Below, piece by piece: positions 10,291 to 21,899 of a stretch of 64,000 nucleotides of DNA (its first letter is position 1; every line of letters starts with the position of its first letter). The translations under genes were made by a program, and so were the position numbers. A model generated the notes under the pieces. It worked only from the letters and a program-made list of their open reading frames with translations. It was not told the origin of the DNA and did no database searches. Origin of the DNA: Pogostemon cablin (taxonomy: Eukaryota; Streptophyta; Magnoliopsida; Lamiales; Lamiaceae); assembly GCA_023678885.1 (NCBI GenBank), contig CM043002.1:4110022-4174021 (forward strand). Reading direction: 5' to 3'.

Positions 10291-10583
10291 CTCCCCCCAT
10301 TCCCGAACAATGTTCACATTTAATAATAATATACCAATATTACTCTTTTTTAAAAAGTCACTTTTTAATTAACTTTATTAACTTTTTGGGTAATTTGATA
10401 ATTCATGTAATAGATAAAGTATAAAATATGTTATGTATGAGAATGAGGGATGTCATTTATTAAATTAATGTATACTTTTAAAATTTTAAATTAGAATGAT
10501 AATATTTCCTTTTCTTTTGTGTGAATAATGATGTAGGATAAATCAATGAGAAAAGAGTGAACAATTTTCATGAATGAAAAGAG
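10291..10583. mobile_element. Stowaway-like MITE
   Basis: The left end CTCCCCCCATTCCCG..ACAATGTTCAC matches the reverse complement of the right end, CTCTTTTCATTCATG..AATTGTTCAC. TA flanks both sides (10289-10290, 10584-10585). It is AT-rich and non-coding. Confidence 0.75.
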
Positions 10584-11280
10584 TAATATTTATAATAAAT
10601 ATTAATCGATAAAAAGCGATAACCGTTCATTTGAATTATTTCATGAATAATAAGTAAGATAAAAGTGACTTTATATTATATTTAGTGTATGATACTTTAT
10701 ATATGTTGGTTGATCTTTGATGGTCATAGCACGATTACGTGCTTAACTCAAGTTGGGTGAAAAAGCTTCAAATTTAGAATAAACATGAGAATTGTCTTAT
10801 TCTTTATTAATTTTATGAAACATTGTAACTCACTTCCTCTTAAAATTGTAATACTCCGTGCATTTAACTAGTAGGCTTCAAAGTAAATTAAGCCCACTTA
10901 AATGTATATTTTCGTAAATTTTTAAAATTCATTGAGTAGAAGTATTAACTTAATATTAACAAAACACCCCCTTAAAAATAATATATCAATAATGAGTAAA
11001 ATCCAAACCCATATTTGTTTATAGATATATATTACTACCTGTTAATAATTTATACTACTCCTCATGCAACTGAGTACCAACTCTTTTGTGTTTCATCATG
11101 AATATAAGATTATCATGATAAAATATTGTTCAAATTATTTAATTTAATTGTAACATGTTATGTTTTAAAATGAAAAAAAAAAAGAAAGAAAGAAAATTCA
11201 ATAGATATGATTTTTAAAATAGAGTAATTGCATGCATGCTGGATAAAATTTTTGAACATTGGAGATCGATTGATGGCCTA
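10584..11280. other. AT-rich gap, no gene seen
   Basis: It is AT-rich without coding signal. A short A/G tract lies near 11173-11193. I see nothing to annotate. Confidence 0.4.
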
Positions 11281-11939
11281 ATCGACATATTGTTGTGGCT
11301 CGTTTTTGTCATGAAGACTTAAACAAGAACAAACAACGAATGATCTCCACCGTCGTCAGAAGCTTTTTGTAGATAAGCAAGAACTTGAAGAAAATTAAAT
11401 AAATGCAAAGGATTTAACGTGATTCGGTTTAATAGAACCTACATCCATGGGAGTCGAAAGAGAGCTATTATTGATGAAGTTTACAAGGAGAGATCTCACA
11501 CTCCATGAGTGAGGATCAATTTACAGTGTGAAGAAATGTAGAGAGTGTAGAGAGAGAATTATTTTGTGGGTGAGGAGTGTGTTTGTTGAAGAAGATGATG
11601 AAGTGTCTCCCTCCCAATGTGGAATTCCTCCCCTTTTATCCTTGTATATTCACGTGTCCTTCATGAGGCTCAAGCTTTGATCCTTGGATTCTTGAGTGTG
11701 CCAATTAGGTGTTGCCATGTGGTGGAGAATAATCAATTTGTTATGGGAGTGGTCTCAAACCCTCTACATTGGTTGAAAGTGTATCTTGATGCGTGATTGA
11801 TGAAGGGGATGTGCTCCTCCATGCTATAGTTGAGCATAATATTAACTAGTTGTGTATGGGGATAGATGGATGGGCTTATCCCCTTGCAGACTGGGGATAA
11901 GCGGATGGGGATAACTTCCCTTATGCTGAAAATGTAGGA
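11281..11939. other. Repeat-like region left of the inverted-repeat block
   Basis: Base composition is less AT-rich than the neighbours. The sequence has motifs that look transposon-derived (TTTAACGTGATTCGG, GAGAGATCTCACACTCC), but I find no partner for it in the window. It may be the outer part of the large element at 11940-19140 or a separate fragment. Confidence 0.3.
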
Positions 11940-12427
11940 ATGACTTATTTTCAGTGATGAGCTGACTTTATCCCCCAACTTAAGGCTAAACCCCGACTTT
12001 CTTATCCTTGGCTGTAACGAAGGTTATCCTCTTCGGATGTTTCATACATTTATTTTTCCTTAATATTTCGCAAATATCCTTTGTCTCTCTAGCGCGTAGT
12101 GTCACGCCTCATATAGGTGTAATAACCTCATAACATTAACCCCCGAAATTGCTTCTTGTTTGTGAAACTACAAGGAGCAATCTCGAATATGAGTTGCAAG
12201 GAGTATTAGAACTCTAATTGTAAACGGGGAGTCTTGCTATCAACATCATCACCAATTTCTCCTTTCTCTTGTAGGTTGATTCTGAATCTTTCCTTAAACT
12301 CTTTGTGACAATCTTAACTTTTGAGTGAAGACAAATCTGACCTCGGAATGAAGATTGGTATGCTGCTACCAATTATTTCTTCCACTTGGTTGAGATGGAA
12401 TACTGATAAGGTGACCTCTTCCTCCTT

Positions 12428-12446
12428 GCTTTAATCAACTGAGCTA
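12428..12446 (-). other. tRNA D-arm-like piece (left arm)
   Basis: Read on the minus strand it is TAGCTCAGTTGATTAAAGC, close to the A-box and D-arm of plant tRNAs. Its inverted partner is at 18672-18693. No B-box or acceptor stem is visible, so it is not a functional tRNA. Confidence 0.6.
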
Positions 12447-13429
12447 TGTAACTTGATTTTTCCTTCACGATTACATATCTTTAGCCTCGAGCCCCCGAGC
12501 TTGAGTCTCGGGTCTTGAACATCTTCAACAGCGGTCGTGTCTCTTCAATTTCAAAATCCTTTGCCACTTTCTAACTTACTAAGCTACTCTTCTTGATAGA
12601 TGATTGCATCGTCTTTCTTACTTGGACTGAGGATTGCCTCAGGTCTTCGCTTTTAGTCAGGCCGCAACATATTTCTTTGTTCAATCCTGCTATATCTGCT
12701 ATTGCTGATGCTCCTTATCTCTTGAGGTTATTTCTTTTTGCATACCCAGTAATCCTAGGTATAATTCTTTGTTTTCCATGGCTTTATCTCTAGTATTCTC
12801 CATGTTTATTCCCTGTACTTAGGGGTTTGTCCTTGCATCTTTTCTGAGCTTTTAATTCTTCATGGATCTTTTACTTACTGGGTTTATCGTACTGTACTTC
12901 CACTGTTGCATTTTGGGCCAGGTATTTTATCCAGTTACATTATAAACCTGACCTGCAATGTCATTTATGTTTGCCTCCTCCTAGTTGTGTTGGTGCTTAC
13001 GAATTATCCTCTGATGTTTAGCCTTGAGTACTCAAAAAAATTTATCCTCAGTTGTGTAGCCTCTGGACATTTATCTTCAGTTGTTTAGCCTCTAGACTTT
13101 TATCCTCTGGTGCTTTTCCTCAGGACATTTATCCTCTGTTATCCTATGATGTTTTGCCTCTAGACATCTATCCTCAGGAAATTTAACCTCAGTGGTTTTA
13201 CCTCAGGAATTTTTGTTTCTTTAGGTCATATCTTCAGCCTATTTGCATATCCAGCCCCCGAGTGTAATATCTTCAGAAGCCTCCGAGATTCTTCTCGTCC
13301 TCAGCATCCCCCGAGATTTATACTCGGGTATTGATAATTTTTCCTTGGCGGAAATTTTATCATTGATTTTCTCTTCTCTTGTTTCTCCTGCAAAAATTGA
13401 GTTAGATGTAATAAAATAGAAATAGTGAT

Positions 13430-14110
13430 CAAAGCCTCTTTCTCTCTTTTTTTTTTGGGATCAAAGCCCTTTTTTCTAATGAATTCCGTCATCCTGTGGG
13501 ATCAAAGCCCTTTTTTTTAATTTGGATTCCATCATCCTCTTCTTTTTTTCGTTGGCTTCAAGGCTTTTCGTTTCACTTGGCTCATGGCCTTTCATTCTTT
13601 TCTTTCTCGGGAATATACACTGGGCTCCTCTTTTTTTTTTCTTCAAGGCCTTTCGTTTCACTTGGCTCATGGCCTTTCTTTCTTGTCTTTCCCTAGGATA
13701 TAGCCCCTTTCCTCTGTTTATTTTTTTTATTGGCTCTTAGCCTCGTTTCAGTTGTCTCATGGACTTCTTTCTTATCTTTCCCGGGGATATAGCCCCTTTC
13801 CTCTGTTTTTTTATTGGCTCTTGGCCTCGTTTCAATTGGCTCAAAGCCTTTCTTTTTTAGTTTCCTTGGGATATACCCTAGACTCCTCTTTTTTTTGGCT
13901 TCAAGGCCTTTCTTTCTTTTCTTTTCCGGGCTTCTTTCTTTTCTTTTCCCGGCATATAGCCTAGACTTTTTTTTTGGATGGGCTTCAAGGCCTTTCTTTC
14001 TTTTCTTTTCCTGGCATATAGCCTAGACTTTTTTTTTCTTTTTTAGTTGGCTCATTGCCTTTCTTTCCGTTGGACCTCTAAAGGGCCTTTCTCTTTTTGC
14101 CCGACATAAC
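13430..14110. repeat. Degenerate tandem array of pyrimidine-rich units
   Basis: Units built from GGCTCATGGCCTTTCTTTC, CTTCAAGGCCTTTC and GATATAGCCCCTTTCCTCTG recur roughly every 50-70 bp, about ten times. Long T runs vary in length between copies. Open frames here are by-products of the T-rich composition and encode phenylalanine-rich nonsense. Confidence 0.75.
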
Positions 14111-14157
14111 CCTCAGTTTTTTTTTGCTGGGAGTATATCCTTTGCACTTTTCTTCTT

Positions 14158-14177
14158 GCGCGCTAACCAACTGCACC
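14158..14177 (-). other. tRNA D-arm-like piece
   Basis: The minus strand reads GGTGCAGTTGGTTAGCGCGC, like the D-arm of elongator tRNA-Met. It is followed on the plus strand by AGATTTGAGTTT, as is the similar piece at 14442, so both sit in a duplicated unit about 285 bp apart. Confidence 0.55.
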
Positions 14178-14441
14178 GCCGAAGATTTGAGTTTCCTTCT
14201 CCTTCTCTTCTTCTTCTTTTCAAGGTTGATGGTTGGTCCTGGAATTTTATGTCCAGTTAAATCAGATTCTCTTTTTTATGAAGAATGAACCCGGAATTTT
14301 TTATTCTTGCATGACTGAATTGGCGCTCATCTTTTCTTGCATGAATCCTCAATTCATGCTCAACCCTTCTGAATTCTCAAATCACGTTTACCATTAATTT
14401 TTTTATCACCGAGAGTATATCCTTTCCCTCTTCCAATTCTT

Positions 14442-14463
14442 ACGCGCTAGCCAATTGCATCAT
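14442..14463 (-). other. tRNA D-arm-like piece
   Basis: The minus strand reads GATGCAATTGGCTAGCGCGT. TGGCTAGCGCGTA is shared with plant elongator tRNA-Met as I remember it. It is the second copy of the unit also seen at 14158. Confidence 0.55.
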
Positions 14464-14973
14464 CATCTCCGTGCAGATTTGAGTTTGACCTTTCTTTTCT
14501 GGCAAGTTGACGCCACAAGAACACTACTTTAATAGGCGCCCTTCTTTCTTCGCCTATTATCATGGCTTTCTTTTTCCCAAGAGAAAAACAATTTCAGTAT
14601 AGTTCTGAAAACCTTCAGTTGGAAAGGATTACCTTTGAATTATGAAGATTCCATATACCGATGTTGAACATGATAGAGAATTGCGCCATTGCATTACTTC
14701 TTTTCTTACTGAAGTTGGTTGATTCAGTTGAGATTTCGACATTTCGGTTTTCTCTTCTTTTGTTGAAGCAAAATTAAGGCCGATCATACCTTTTCTTGAG
14801 GTTGAATCTGCCTTCCTTTCTCTTTTCCTGAAGATATAATCTCGGGTATTTTTGCCGAAATATTCCCTTTCTCCCGGGGATTTAACACCGAACTCTGAGC
14901 CGTTGATAGTTATGTAAACAACAAAGTTGGATTTATCCACATGCTTCCATGCTGTAACAAACGTAGCCACCTT

Positions 14974-14975
<2 letters not shown>

Positions 14976-15063
<88 letters not shown>
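14976..15063. repeat. (TA)n microsatellite, 88 bp
   Basis: This long pure TA tract lies inside the pyrimidine-rich spacer. Open frames across it are repeat artefacts. Confidence 0.97.
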
Positions 15064-15067
<4 letters not shown>

Positions 15068-15506
15068 ACAATTTCTGACTTCTTCCCCTTTCTCTTTTTT
15101 CTTTCCGAGGATATAACCTCGTATCAGCTGGACTTCTTCTTTCTGAGGATATATCCTTGGGTATTTTGATTTGTGAATCTTTCAAAAATTTTCTCAGATC
15201 CTCTATTCTTTTCTCCTTTATAGAAATATTCCCTATTTTCTGGGAATATAACACCAAATTCTTCTCAATCCATGTGGTGTTGGTAGTTGTCTAAACAACA
15301 AAGTTGGACTTTTATCCTCGGATACCCTGCGATTAATAGCCACGCTATAACAAACGTAGCTATCCCTTCCATCTTTTGTTACAATTATCTTCTTCACTTT
15401 TCTAGCCGACTAACCGACAACGGGCTAACAAAAGTGTCGACTTCTTTCTCTTTTTTCCATACTTATATTCTTCTTTTCTTTCTCTTGGATGAGATTATCC
15501 TTTTTT

Positions 15507-15541
15507 AGCAGTTGACTGCCATGCTCTAATCAACCGAGCTA
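15507..15541 (-). other. tRNA-like piece with D-arm and anticodon-arm-like hairpin
   Basis: The minus strand reads TAGCTCGGTTGATTAGAGCA and then TGGCAGTCAACTGCTA, which can fold as an arm. It is the fullest tRNA-like piece in the block and looks most like tRNA-Asn from memory. No T-arm or B-box follows. Confidence 0.6.
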
Positions 15542-15853
15542 AACTCCGCTGTATCTTTTCTTCCTCTTATGATCTATCCTCGGATGTTTGAAAAGCCTGA
15601 AAAGCTGACATTGTATTCTTCTTTTCACCTTGTGCTTTCTTATTTGTTTATTTTCTCGGATGCCTTTTGTATTTGATAAGATGAGTTATTCGATGGCAAC
15701 ACCATCCTTTTTGGAGATCTTCTCCATACTTTCCTCTTCATTCCTTCAAGATTATGTTCCGGCACATTTTCTTATGCGGTAACAAAACTGAGATCTTCCC
15801 TTTTATTTTGTTTATTTCGGCAGTTACTTCTCGAAGTGAAACTGGTCACACCA

Positions 15854-15875
15854 CATGCTCTAATCCCGCGAGCTT
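15854..15875 (-). other. tRNA D-arm-like piece
   Basis: The minus strand reads AGCTCGCGGGATTAGAGCAT, followed by TGTGGTGTGACCAG, which again resembles the tRNA-Asn 5' half. Confidence 0.5.
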
Positions 15876-15988
15876 TTACATATGAAGAAAGATCAGTATT
15901 ATTCTCCACGTGACATTTTACCTGATTTCATATCCTCTTTCTGATATGTAGCTTCCTCGTCCAATTTTCAATTCTAACATTCACTCTT

Positions 15989-16011
15989 ATGGGCTAACAA
16001 CTGCGCCACTT
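15989..16011 (-). other. tRNA D-arm-like piece
   Basis: The minus strand reads AGTGGCGCAGTTGTTAGCCC, similar to the elongator tRNA-Met D-arm. Confidence 0.5.
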
Positions 16012-16175
16012 CTTCCATACTTTCTTGTTTGGGTGAGAACTAGAGCCTCGACCTTATCTTGGATGCATTTTTAACTTCCACATCTCAATCACGTAGAATC
16101 TTAATTCCTTCTTCCCATATTGATGTAATATTAATTTCATATCTTTCGCTTGAAAGTTAACCGATGATTACTTAA

Positions 16176-16300
16176 ACGTCGGCTTCACACATCAGCTGGA
16201 TAGAATCTTGATTTCTCATCTTTCGCTGGAAATTTAGCCAGGGCGTACATAGACGTTGGCTTCAAACATCAGCTGGATAGAATATTCTTAATTTCTTTCA
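16176..16300. repeat. Two-copy repeat in the spacer
   Basis: CATCAGCTGGATAGAAT occurs twice, near 16190 and 16268, each preceded by ACGT(C/T)GGCTTCA. The period is about 78 bp. Confidence 0.7.
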
Positions 16301-17070
16301 TCCTAAATGGGTGGAATTTTGATTCCTTAGAAGTTGGCCATCGCCTGTTCTAACTAACAACAATATCCTTCTCCGTTGTTCAGCCCCCGAGTCTCATTTA
16401 ATTATGCTCGGGTTCTCCTTTGCCCTCGAGATTTCAATGTCGGGTTCTCTTGCTTCCTTTTCTGGACTTATCTTTGGCTCTCTTTCCTTAATTAAGAAAT
16501 ATTGGATTGGATTTTCCCACGTTCTCCTTGCATGCTATTTTATTGCGCCATTAACTTTTCTTCTTCTTCCCAATGAATTATTAGATGCTGAAAGAATCAT
16601 CAAGTCCAATCGTCAGTTGATTATACTCTTAATTTGCCTTCAAATATACCCTGGGTGTATCATGTTTAGAAGAACAGTTGGGATGACTCCCTTCCCATCA
16701 GACATCTTAAAAATCTGATCGAAAATTTTGATCATTATGTCCTGCCTATATTTGAATCTCAGGGAGAAAGATCGACAGATTATTGGATTTTATTACCAGC
16801 AATCTAAAAAACAACGATGGAATTGGTGATAACGGCGTTCTCCAACGTTTTGCTATTGTAAACTACGAGCTTTGACGTGGAGTTCTGAACTTATATCTAG
16901 ATCAAGCGTCGTTAAAGAAAAAGAAAACTGTTATTACTTTTTCATTGCCGAGCTTAATATCCATTGAGATTCCTGCCTTCTTCCCTCAAGGTTTAATCTC
17001 GGAAATGTTCTTCCTTCTTGATAAATCTATCCTGGGGAACATATTCTAAAATCTTCGGCGGCTTATAAAG

Positions 17071-17094
17071 ACGCTCTAACCCACAGAGCTATTG
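17071..17094 (-). other. tRNA D-arm-like piece
   Basis: The minus strand reads AATAGCTCTGTGGGTTAGAG, followed by CGTC. It looks like a tRNA A-box with a D-stem. Confidence 0.5.
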
Positions 17095-17190
17095 GAGGGA
17101 ATCAACCTTACTCATTTTAATTATGCTGAGGTTGTGATGCTGTCATTGATTCTTCTTGAGAATCTGCTCCACCTGTGCCTTTCATAAAAC

Positions 17191-17266
17191 TAGTTTCCTG
17201 GTTGCTTGATATTTTCCCCTGACTCCGCGGCCCACTTATTCAGTTTCCTGGTTGCTTGATATTTCC
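17191..17266. repeat. Two-copy tandem repeat, 50-bp period
   Basis: AGTTTCCTGGTTGCTTGATA occurs at 17191 and again 50 bp later, with divergent fill between. Confidence 0.8.
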
Positions 17267-17392
17267 ACTGACCCAATTTGATTTTTACGTCAAAAGTATG
17301 ACGACAATATTTCTTTTCCTCTTCTTCTACTCCAATATTGTTTTCCATGGAGCCTCGGTTTCTTACTTTTCTTGGAATGCTAACTAACGTCT

Positions 17393-17415
17393 GATGCTCT
17401 GCCCATTGAGCTATG
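17393..17415 (-). other. tRNA D-arm-like piece
   Basis: The minus strand reads CATAGCTCAATGGGCAGAGC. The D-stem pairs GCTC with GAGC. Confidence 0.55.
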
Positions 17416-17698
17416 TTTCCCTTCATCTTTTTTTATTGCCTGGCTTTTTTCCGAGCATATCACTTGATTTTTTTCTCTCGGGTATACTCCCTCAGCTTTC
17501 TTTCTCGGCAATATCTCAATAGTGTAGAAGATCATAATTCTTCCACCTTAACCTTTTGGCAAACTACTTTATACCTTAAAAATCAATTTCTTGAGTTGAA
17601 TTTCTGGTTTTCTCCTCTTTTTTATCGGGCCTAAACCCGTGCTTTCCTCTAGTTTTAAGATTCAACTCTTTCCTCTATTTTTCTTTCTTTGATATCGT

Positions 17699-17780
17699 CG
17701 GTGCCGACTTTTTGTCGTGTTTTTTTTAAGTATTGCCGACTTTTTGTCGTGATTTTTTTTAAGTATTGCTGACTTTTCGT
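17699..17780. repeat. Tandem repeat, 38-bp unit
   Basis: TGCCGACTTTTTGTCGTG followed by a T run and AAGTAT is repeated, with a third partial copy. GACTTTTTGTC is itself a short palindrome. Confidence 0.8.
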
Positions 17781-18264
17781 GAATCTATCCCTCAATTCTC
17801 TTTCTTTTTTTCGACTATATATCCTCTGACTTTTCTTTACTCGCAATCTTCATTGTGGGTATTTCACTTCCTTGGATTGTGCCACGTGGGCGACGAGGCT
17901 TAACCTTTTAAGTTTTCCTCCTTTAATCTTTTGGGCAAGCTTGATTTTCTCTTGGGAATCTTATCCTCGGTTCTTTTTTCTGACTTCTCCTCTTGCTCAC
18001 TTATTATTATTTTTTTTCTTTCTTTCCTGCCAGTATATCCCCGGCTCTGTCTTCTTTTCTTTTCCCTTATACTTGGATGAAATCTCTCAATTTTATTACA
18101 ACTAACCGATTTTTGGCAGGATAAAAAAAAAGGTTGGCTGAAGAGAATTTATCAACCCGAGAATAAATCTCGAGGTTGAGGACTAAAGTGATAACACCGA
18201 GAATTAATATCAGGGGCTGAATGCGCAATGAGGCTGGAGATACGATCCCAAAGAAAAGAAAAGT

Positions 18265-18292
18265 GATAGCTCAGTTGGTTAGAGCGTGCGTG
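18265..18292 (+). other. tRNA D-arm-like piece, opposite strand
   Basis: The plus strand reads GATAGCTCAGTTGGTTAGAG and continues CGTG. From memory this matches the 5' half of plant tRNA-Asn almost exactly. It lies in the right arm, where strand polarity is reversed. Confidence 0.65.
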
Positions 18293-18671
18293 AACAGAAA
18301 ATAAGAAGAAAACAACTACCAAAAGAAGGCACAGATTGAAGAACCGAGGCTAAACATCTGAGGATAATTATCCATAGGATAAAATGACCGAGGATAATGA
18401 GGATAAATATTCTAGAAGACCCGAGGTAAACAGGCGAGAATAATTATCCAGAGAATAAAATAACTGAGGCAATCTTCTACGGGAATAAAAAAAGTCATTG
18501 CATATTAAACCCAAGATAGCTGTGGATTAAAGGGTAGAATAGACAACTTCTAAAATTTGGTATAAAGATGAGGAACCGACGAAGGCTGTCGCTAAAGAAG
18601 TTTAAGACTTGAGACTCAAGCTCGGGGCTCGAGGCTAAAGATTTATTTCGTGAAAGGAAAGATCAAAATTA

Positions 18672-18693
18672 CATAGCTCAGTTGATTAAAGCG
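18672..18693 (+). other. tRNA D-arm-like piece (right arm)
   Basis: CATAGCTCAGTTGATTAAAG on the plus strand is the inverted partner of 12428-12446. Confidence 0.6.
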
Positions 18694-19221
18694 AGGAGGA
18701 AGAGGTCAATCTCTATGTTTTATCTCAACCAGTTGAAGAAATAAACGACAGCAATACCAATCTTCATTTCGAGGTCAGAATTATTTTCACTCAAAAGTTA
18801 AGATTAACAGTAAAGAACTTGAGAAAAGATTAGAAATCAACCTACAATAGAAAAGAGAAATTGTCGATGCGGTTGTTAGCAATACCCCCATCTACGTACA
18901 GAGTTATGATATTCTTAACAACTCGGATTCGAGATTGCTCCTTGTAACTTTACAACAAGAAGCAATCTTGGGGCTAATGTTATGAGTGTTATTACACATA
19001 TTGAGGCGTGACATTACGCGCTGGAGAAACGGAGGATATATGCAAAATATTAACAAAAATCGTGATGAAGAACTTAAGAGCCAAGCATAAGCAAGACGCT
19101 GAACTTGTATTCCCGGGAATAAGCTGTTACATTTCCTGTTGCAAATTAACTGCTGAATGATGACACATAAGTGGGAGACAAATTATCTATACCTTAAAAG
19201 GAAAATATCAACCCACACATG

Positions 19222-19497
19222 TCACTTGTATAACAGATATGTAACATCAAAATATAACAAGACATCTGGTGCCAAAAAATAGCAAAAAGTAACTCCTATA
19301 GCAAAACCACTTGCATACCCTAAAATAACAACTTGCCAATTAGTAAAGCCATCAAGAAAACTAGAGTCATCATCTTCATCATGAGGGAATGCAACATGTG
19401 AACTCTGCTCAATCTTGTCTTCACATCTTTTTATCAATGGAATTCCACAGAGTCCTTGGTTTCCATAGTAGGAATCATTCTCAAACGTTATTTCCAT
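19222..19497 (-). pseudogene. LRR receptor-like protein (RLP), C-terminal fragment
   Basis: The reading frame contains FENDSYYGNQGLCGIPLIKR, the hallmark that ends the LRR ectodomain of plant receptor-like proteins. An acidic juxtamembrane stretch (HDEDDDSSF), one membrane segment (VVILGYASGFAIGVTFCYFL) and a short tail with no kinase follow. RLPs act at the plasma membrane in immunity or development. Only about 90 codons remain. Upstream of the ATG at 19497 the frame closes at once with a stop and no LRRs precede it, so this is a detached 3' end, not a full gene. The Mutator-like element at 19924 and the inverted-repeat block ending near 19140 crowd it on both sides. A small exon of a longer gene cannot be excluded. 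Confidence 0.75.
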
Positions 19498-19914
19498 GGA
19501 GCTAACGTTATAAAAGAGATTAGTCTATCATAGTTTCAAATAAAGCAAAATAAATTGTCTTACAAAATTCCATGAATCAACTAAAGAAAATTACAAAAAT
19601 TAAATAAATTATCCCCTTGAATTTCTTTACTTGGAGCTTTTATCTTCTCTTGCAATTTTCAATCCCCTTCTTTCTTGTCAAATGGAAGAATTTAATCAAT
19701 TAAATGTGTGGAGTTGGTGACAATGGATGGATGAATGAATTGGAGGAGGGGAAATGAAGTATTGCTCACGGGTTTGTTGTTGTTCATTTAAATAATCCAA
19801 CCCATGGAATAATTTAATCAATTAAATGTGTTGAAGTCTTTTATAATAGAAAATGATCAGCATGGCTGTCAGGCTGTTCTCAAATGATTGACCCACAAAT
19901 TGATGGAGATAACA
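19498..19914. other. Gap between RLP fragment and Mutator-like element
   Basis: It is AT-rich. A short phrase, ATTTAATCAATTAAATGTGT, is found twice (about 19690 and 19810). No LRR coding is seen. Confidence 0.4.
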
Positions 19915-20969
19915 TAATTTAATGGGATAACACTTAAAATGCCTCATTTAAATAGTGGTACATTAATTTTGCTCTAACATTGTAAAGACATCTATTTTGT
20001 CCTATTTTTCATTCAATTTTCTGAACTACCCCATCCACCTACACAGAACTTACTCTCAGATTTTTTGGAAAAATGATATTGAAAAAGCAGTTACCAATTT
20101 TTATTTTACTCTTAGTAGGCGTTGAAATTAGAGAATCTTTGACCCATATATTTATAATTTACACAGCAGATTTGGATTTCTTCCTCTCCCACCGCTCTCA
20201 TTTAATTACAAATTAAATCTATATTATAATAATATTTAATTAATGGATCGGCCTATCACATTGATAATTTAAAAATAAAATTTTAAAAATAAGAACCTCA
20301 AATAAGTGCGAAATAAAAAAAAATTAAAATTTCGAAAGATACTTAAAATAAGGGGACACGCTATTTTTCATTAAAAAAAAGCTGACAATGTTATGTTATT
20401 AAAAATTTCGTTGGACACACTATTTCATCACAATTAAAGAAAGGGACATGCAATTTCAAGAAAATAAGTTCGCGGACATGCAAATTCATATAACATATAC
20501 CAACGGACTAACACAATAGAATTGCCGGACACGTTGTTTGAGTTGAAGTACATTGGCGGACATGCTATGTTAATAATATATCATTGTCGAACACACTAGT
20601 TCATTAGAATTACATCGGTGGACAGAATATTTCAGATAAAGTAGATGACAAATTAACAATGAACATACTATTTAAATAAAATTTCAAGGTTGGATAAGTT
20701 ATAAAACATCTAATTCATTGGCGACAAGCTATTATATACCAAATACATGCGCGGACATCAATTTTAATTCATTTTCATATAAATATACCAATACTTGAAA
20801 CATCAATTTTAAACAAGGGATATGTCTAATTAAGATTTGGAAATTTCATTGGCTGGATAAGTTATTATATGTCAAATAAATGGGTGGACATCAATTTTAA
20901 TTCATTCTCATATAAATACATCAAACATCAATTTTAAACAATGGGATATGTCCAATTAAGATTTGGGGA

Positions 20970-21002
<33 letters not shown>
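20970..21002. repeat. (TA)n microsatellite
   Basis: A short TA tract within the Mutator-like element. Confidence 0.95.
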
Positions 21003-21004
<2 letters not shown>

Positions 21005-21813
21005 TTCACGTCCAATGAAATAAAAATAAAAATTCCATGTCACGGCACGGCAGACACGAGTAGTTTCATGTCATATTACATTTTCATCATGTTTAAACTT
21101 TTTATTTTTTTAAATTTTGAGGGCATCACGGCACGGCGGACACGAGTTCCTGTCATCCATGTCATATATATATATATACACATTAGGAGACGTCACGTGG
21201 ATCTTTTATTGAAACTTAATTTTTCTTATTGAACTGTGATAATAAATAGTGGAGTAATATATATGCATGTCCTATCTTGTTAGTTTGATTTTTTTTTTTG
21301 TTGTATTTGTATTAAACATAATTCTTTGTTATATATTTATCCGCGAATATCAACAAAATTTTTTTTATTGGCGGACATGAGCCGAAAATAATTCTTTTTT
21401 ATTTTTTTTATTGGCGGACACCAACAGAAATTTTTATCTCTTTATCGGCGGACACCAACAAAATTTTTTTTTTTACCGGCGGACATGCGCCCAACACAAT
21501 TCTTTTTTATTTCTTTATTGCTAGACACCAACAAAATTCTTTTTTTCTTATGGGCGGACATGCCCCAAACAAGATAATAAACAATAAAATTATTTCTTTA
21601 TTGCTGGACACCAATAAAATTCCTTTTTTTATGGGTGGACATGCCCAAACAAGATAATAAACAACAAAATTATTTTTTATGGTGCATATTTTATTTTTTT
21701 TGGCGGACATACCCCAGATAAGATATTAAACAAAAAAATCATGGGGGACATGCGTCAAACACAATTATAAATTATAGTATAAATAATGATAATAAGTTAT
21801 TAGTACAAATATA

Positions 21814-21818
<5 letters not shown>

Positions 21819-21895
<77 letters not shown>
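21819..21895. repeat. (TA)n microsatellite
   Basis: A TA tract of about 77 bp within the Mutator-like element. Confidence 0.96.

Positions 21896-21899
<4 letters not shown>

Larger units (their letters stand above)
11940..19140. repeat. Large inverted-repeat block with pyrimidine-rich core
   Basis: A left arm of about 11940-13370 pairs with an inverted right arm of about 18120-19140. Matching landmarks include AATCAACTGAGCTATGTAA (12432) with its inverse at 18670, CTCGAGCCCCCGAGCTTGAG (12486) with its inverse near 18625, and a CCTCAG..TTTAGCCTC region (13040-13130) with its inverse at 18340-18480. The 4.7-kb spacer is strongly pyrimidine-biased on the plus strand. Strand bias flips near 18115. 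Short motifs recur throughout (TATCCTCGG, CTCGGGTAT, ATATATCC). At least nine pieces resemble the D-arm half of tRNAs. No protein family is recognisable. It could be a foldback-type element or a decayed tRNA/SINE-derived array; no target duplication was found. Confidence 0.6.

Noticed and set aside
13496..14288. Series of open frames rich in Phe, Ser and Leu, resembling membrane proteins
   Set aside because: They arise from T/C-rich tandem units, overlap in several frames, and show no conserved family, so they are composition artefacts.
14910..15257. Open frames with long Tyr-Ile runs
   Set aside because: They are translation of the 88-bp TA microsatellite.
12428..18693. Functional tRNA genes
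   Set aside because: Only D-arm halves are visible; no complete cloverleaf, B-box or acceptor stem was found.
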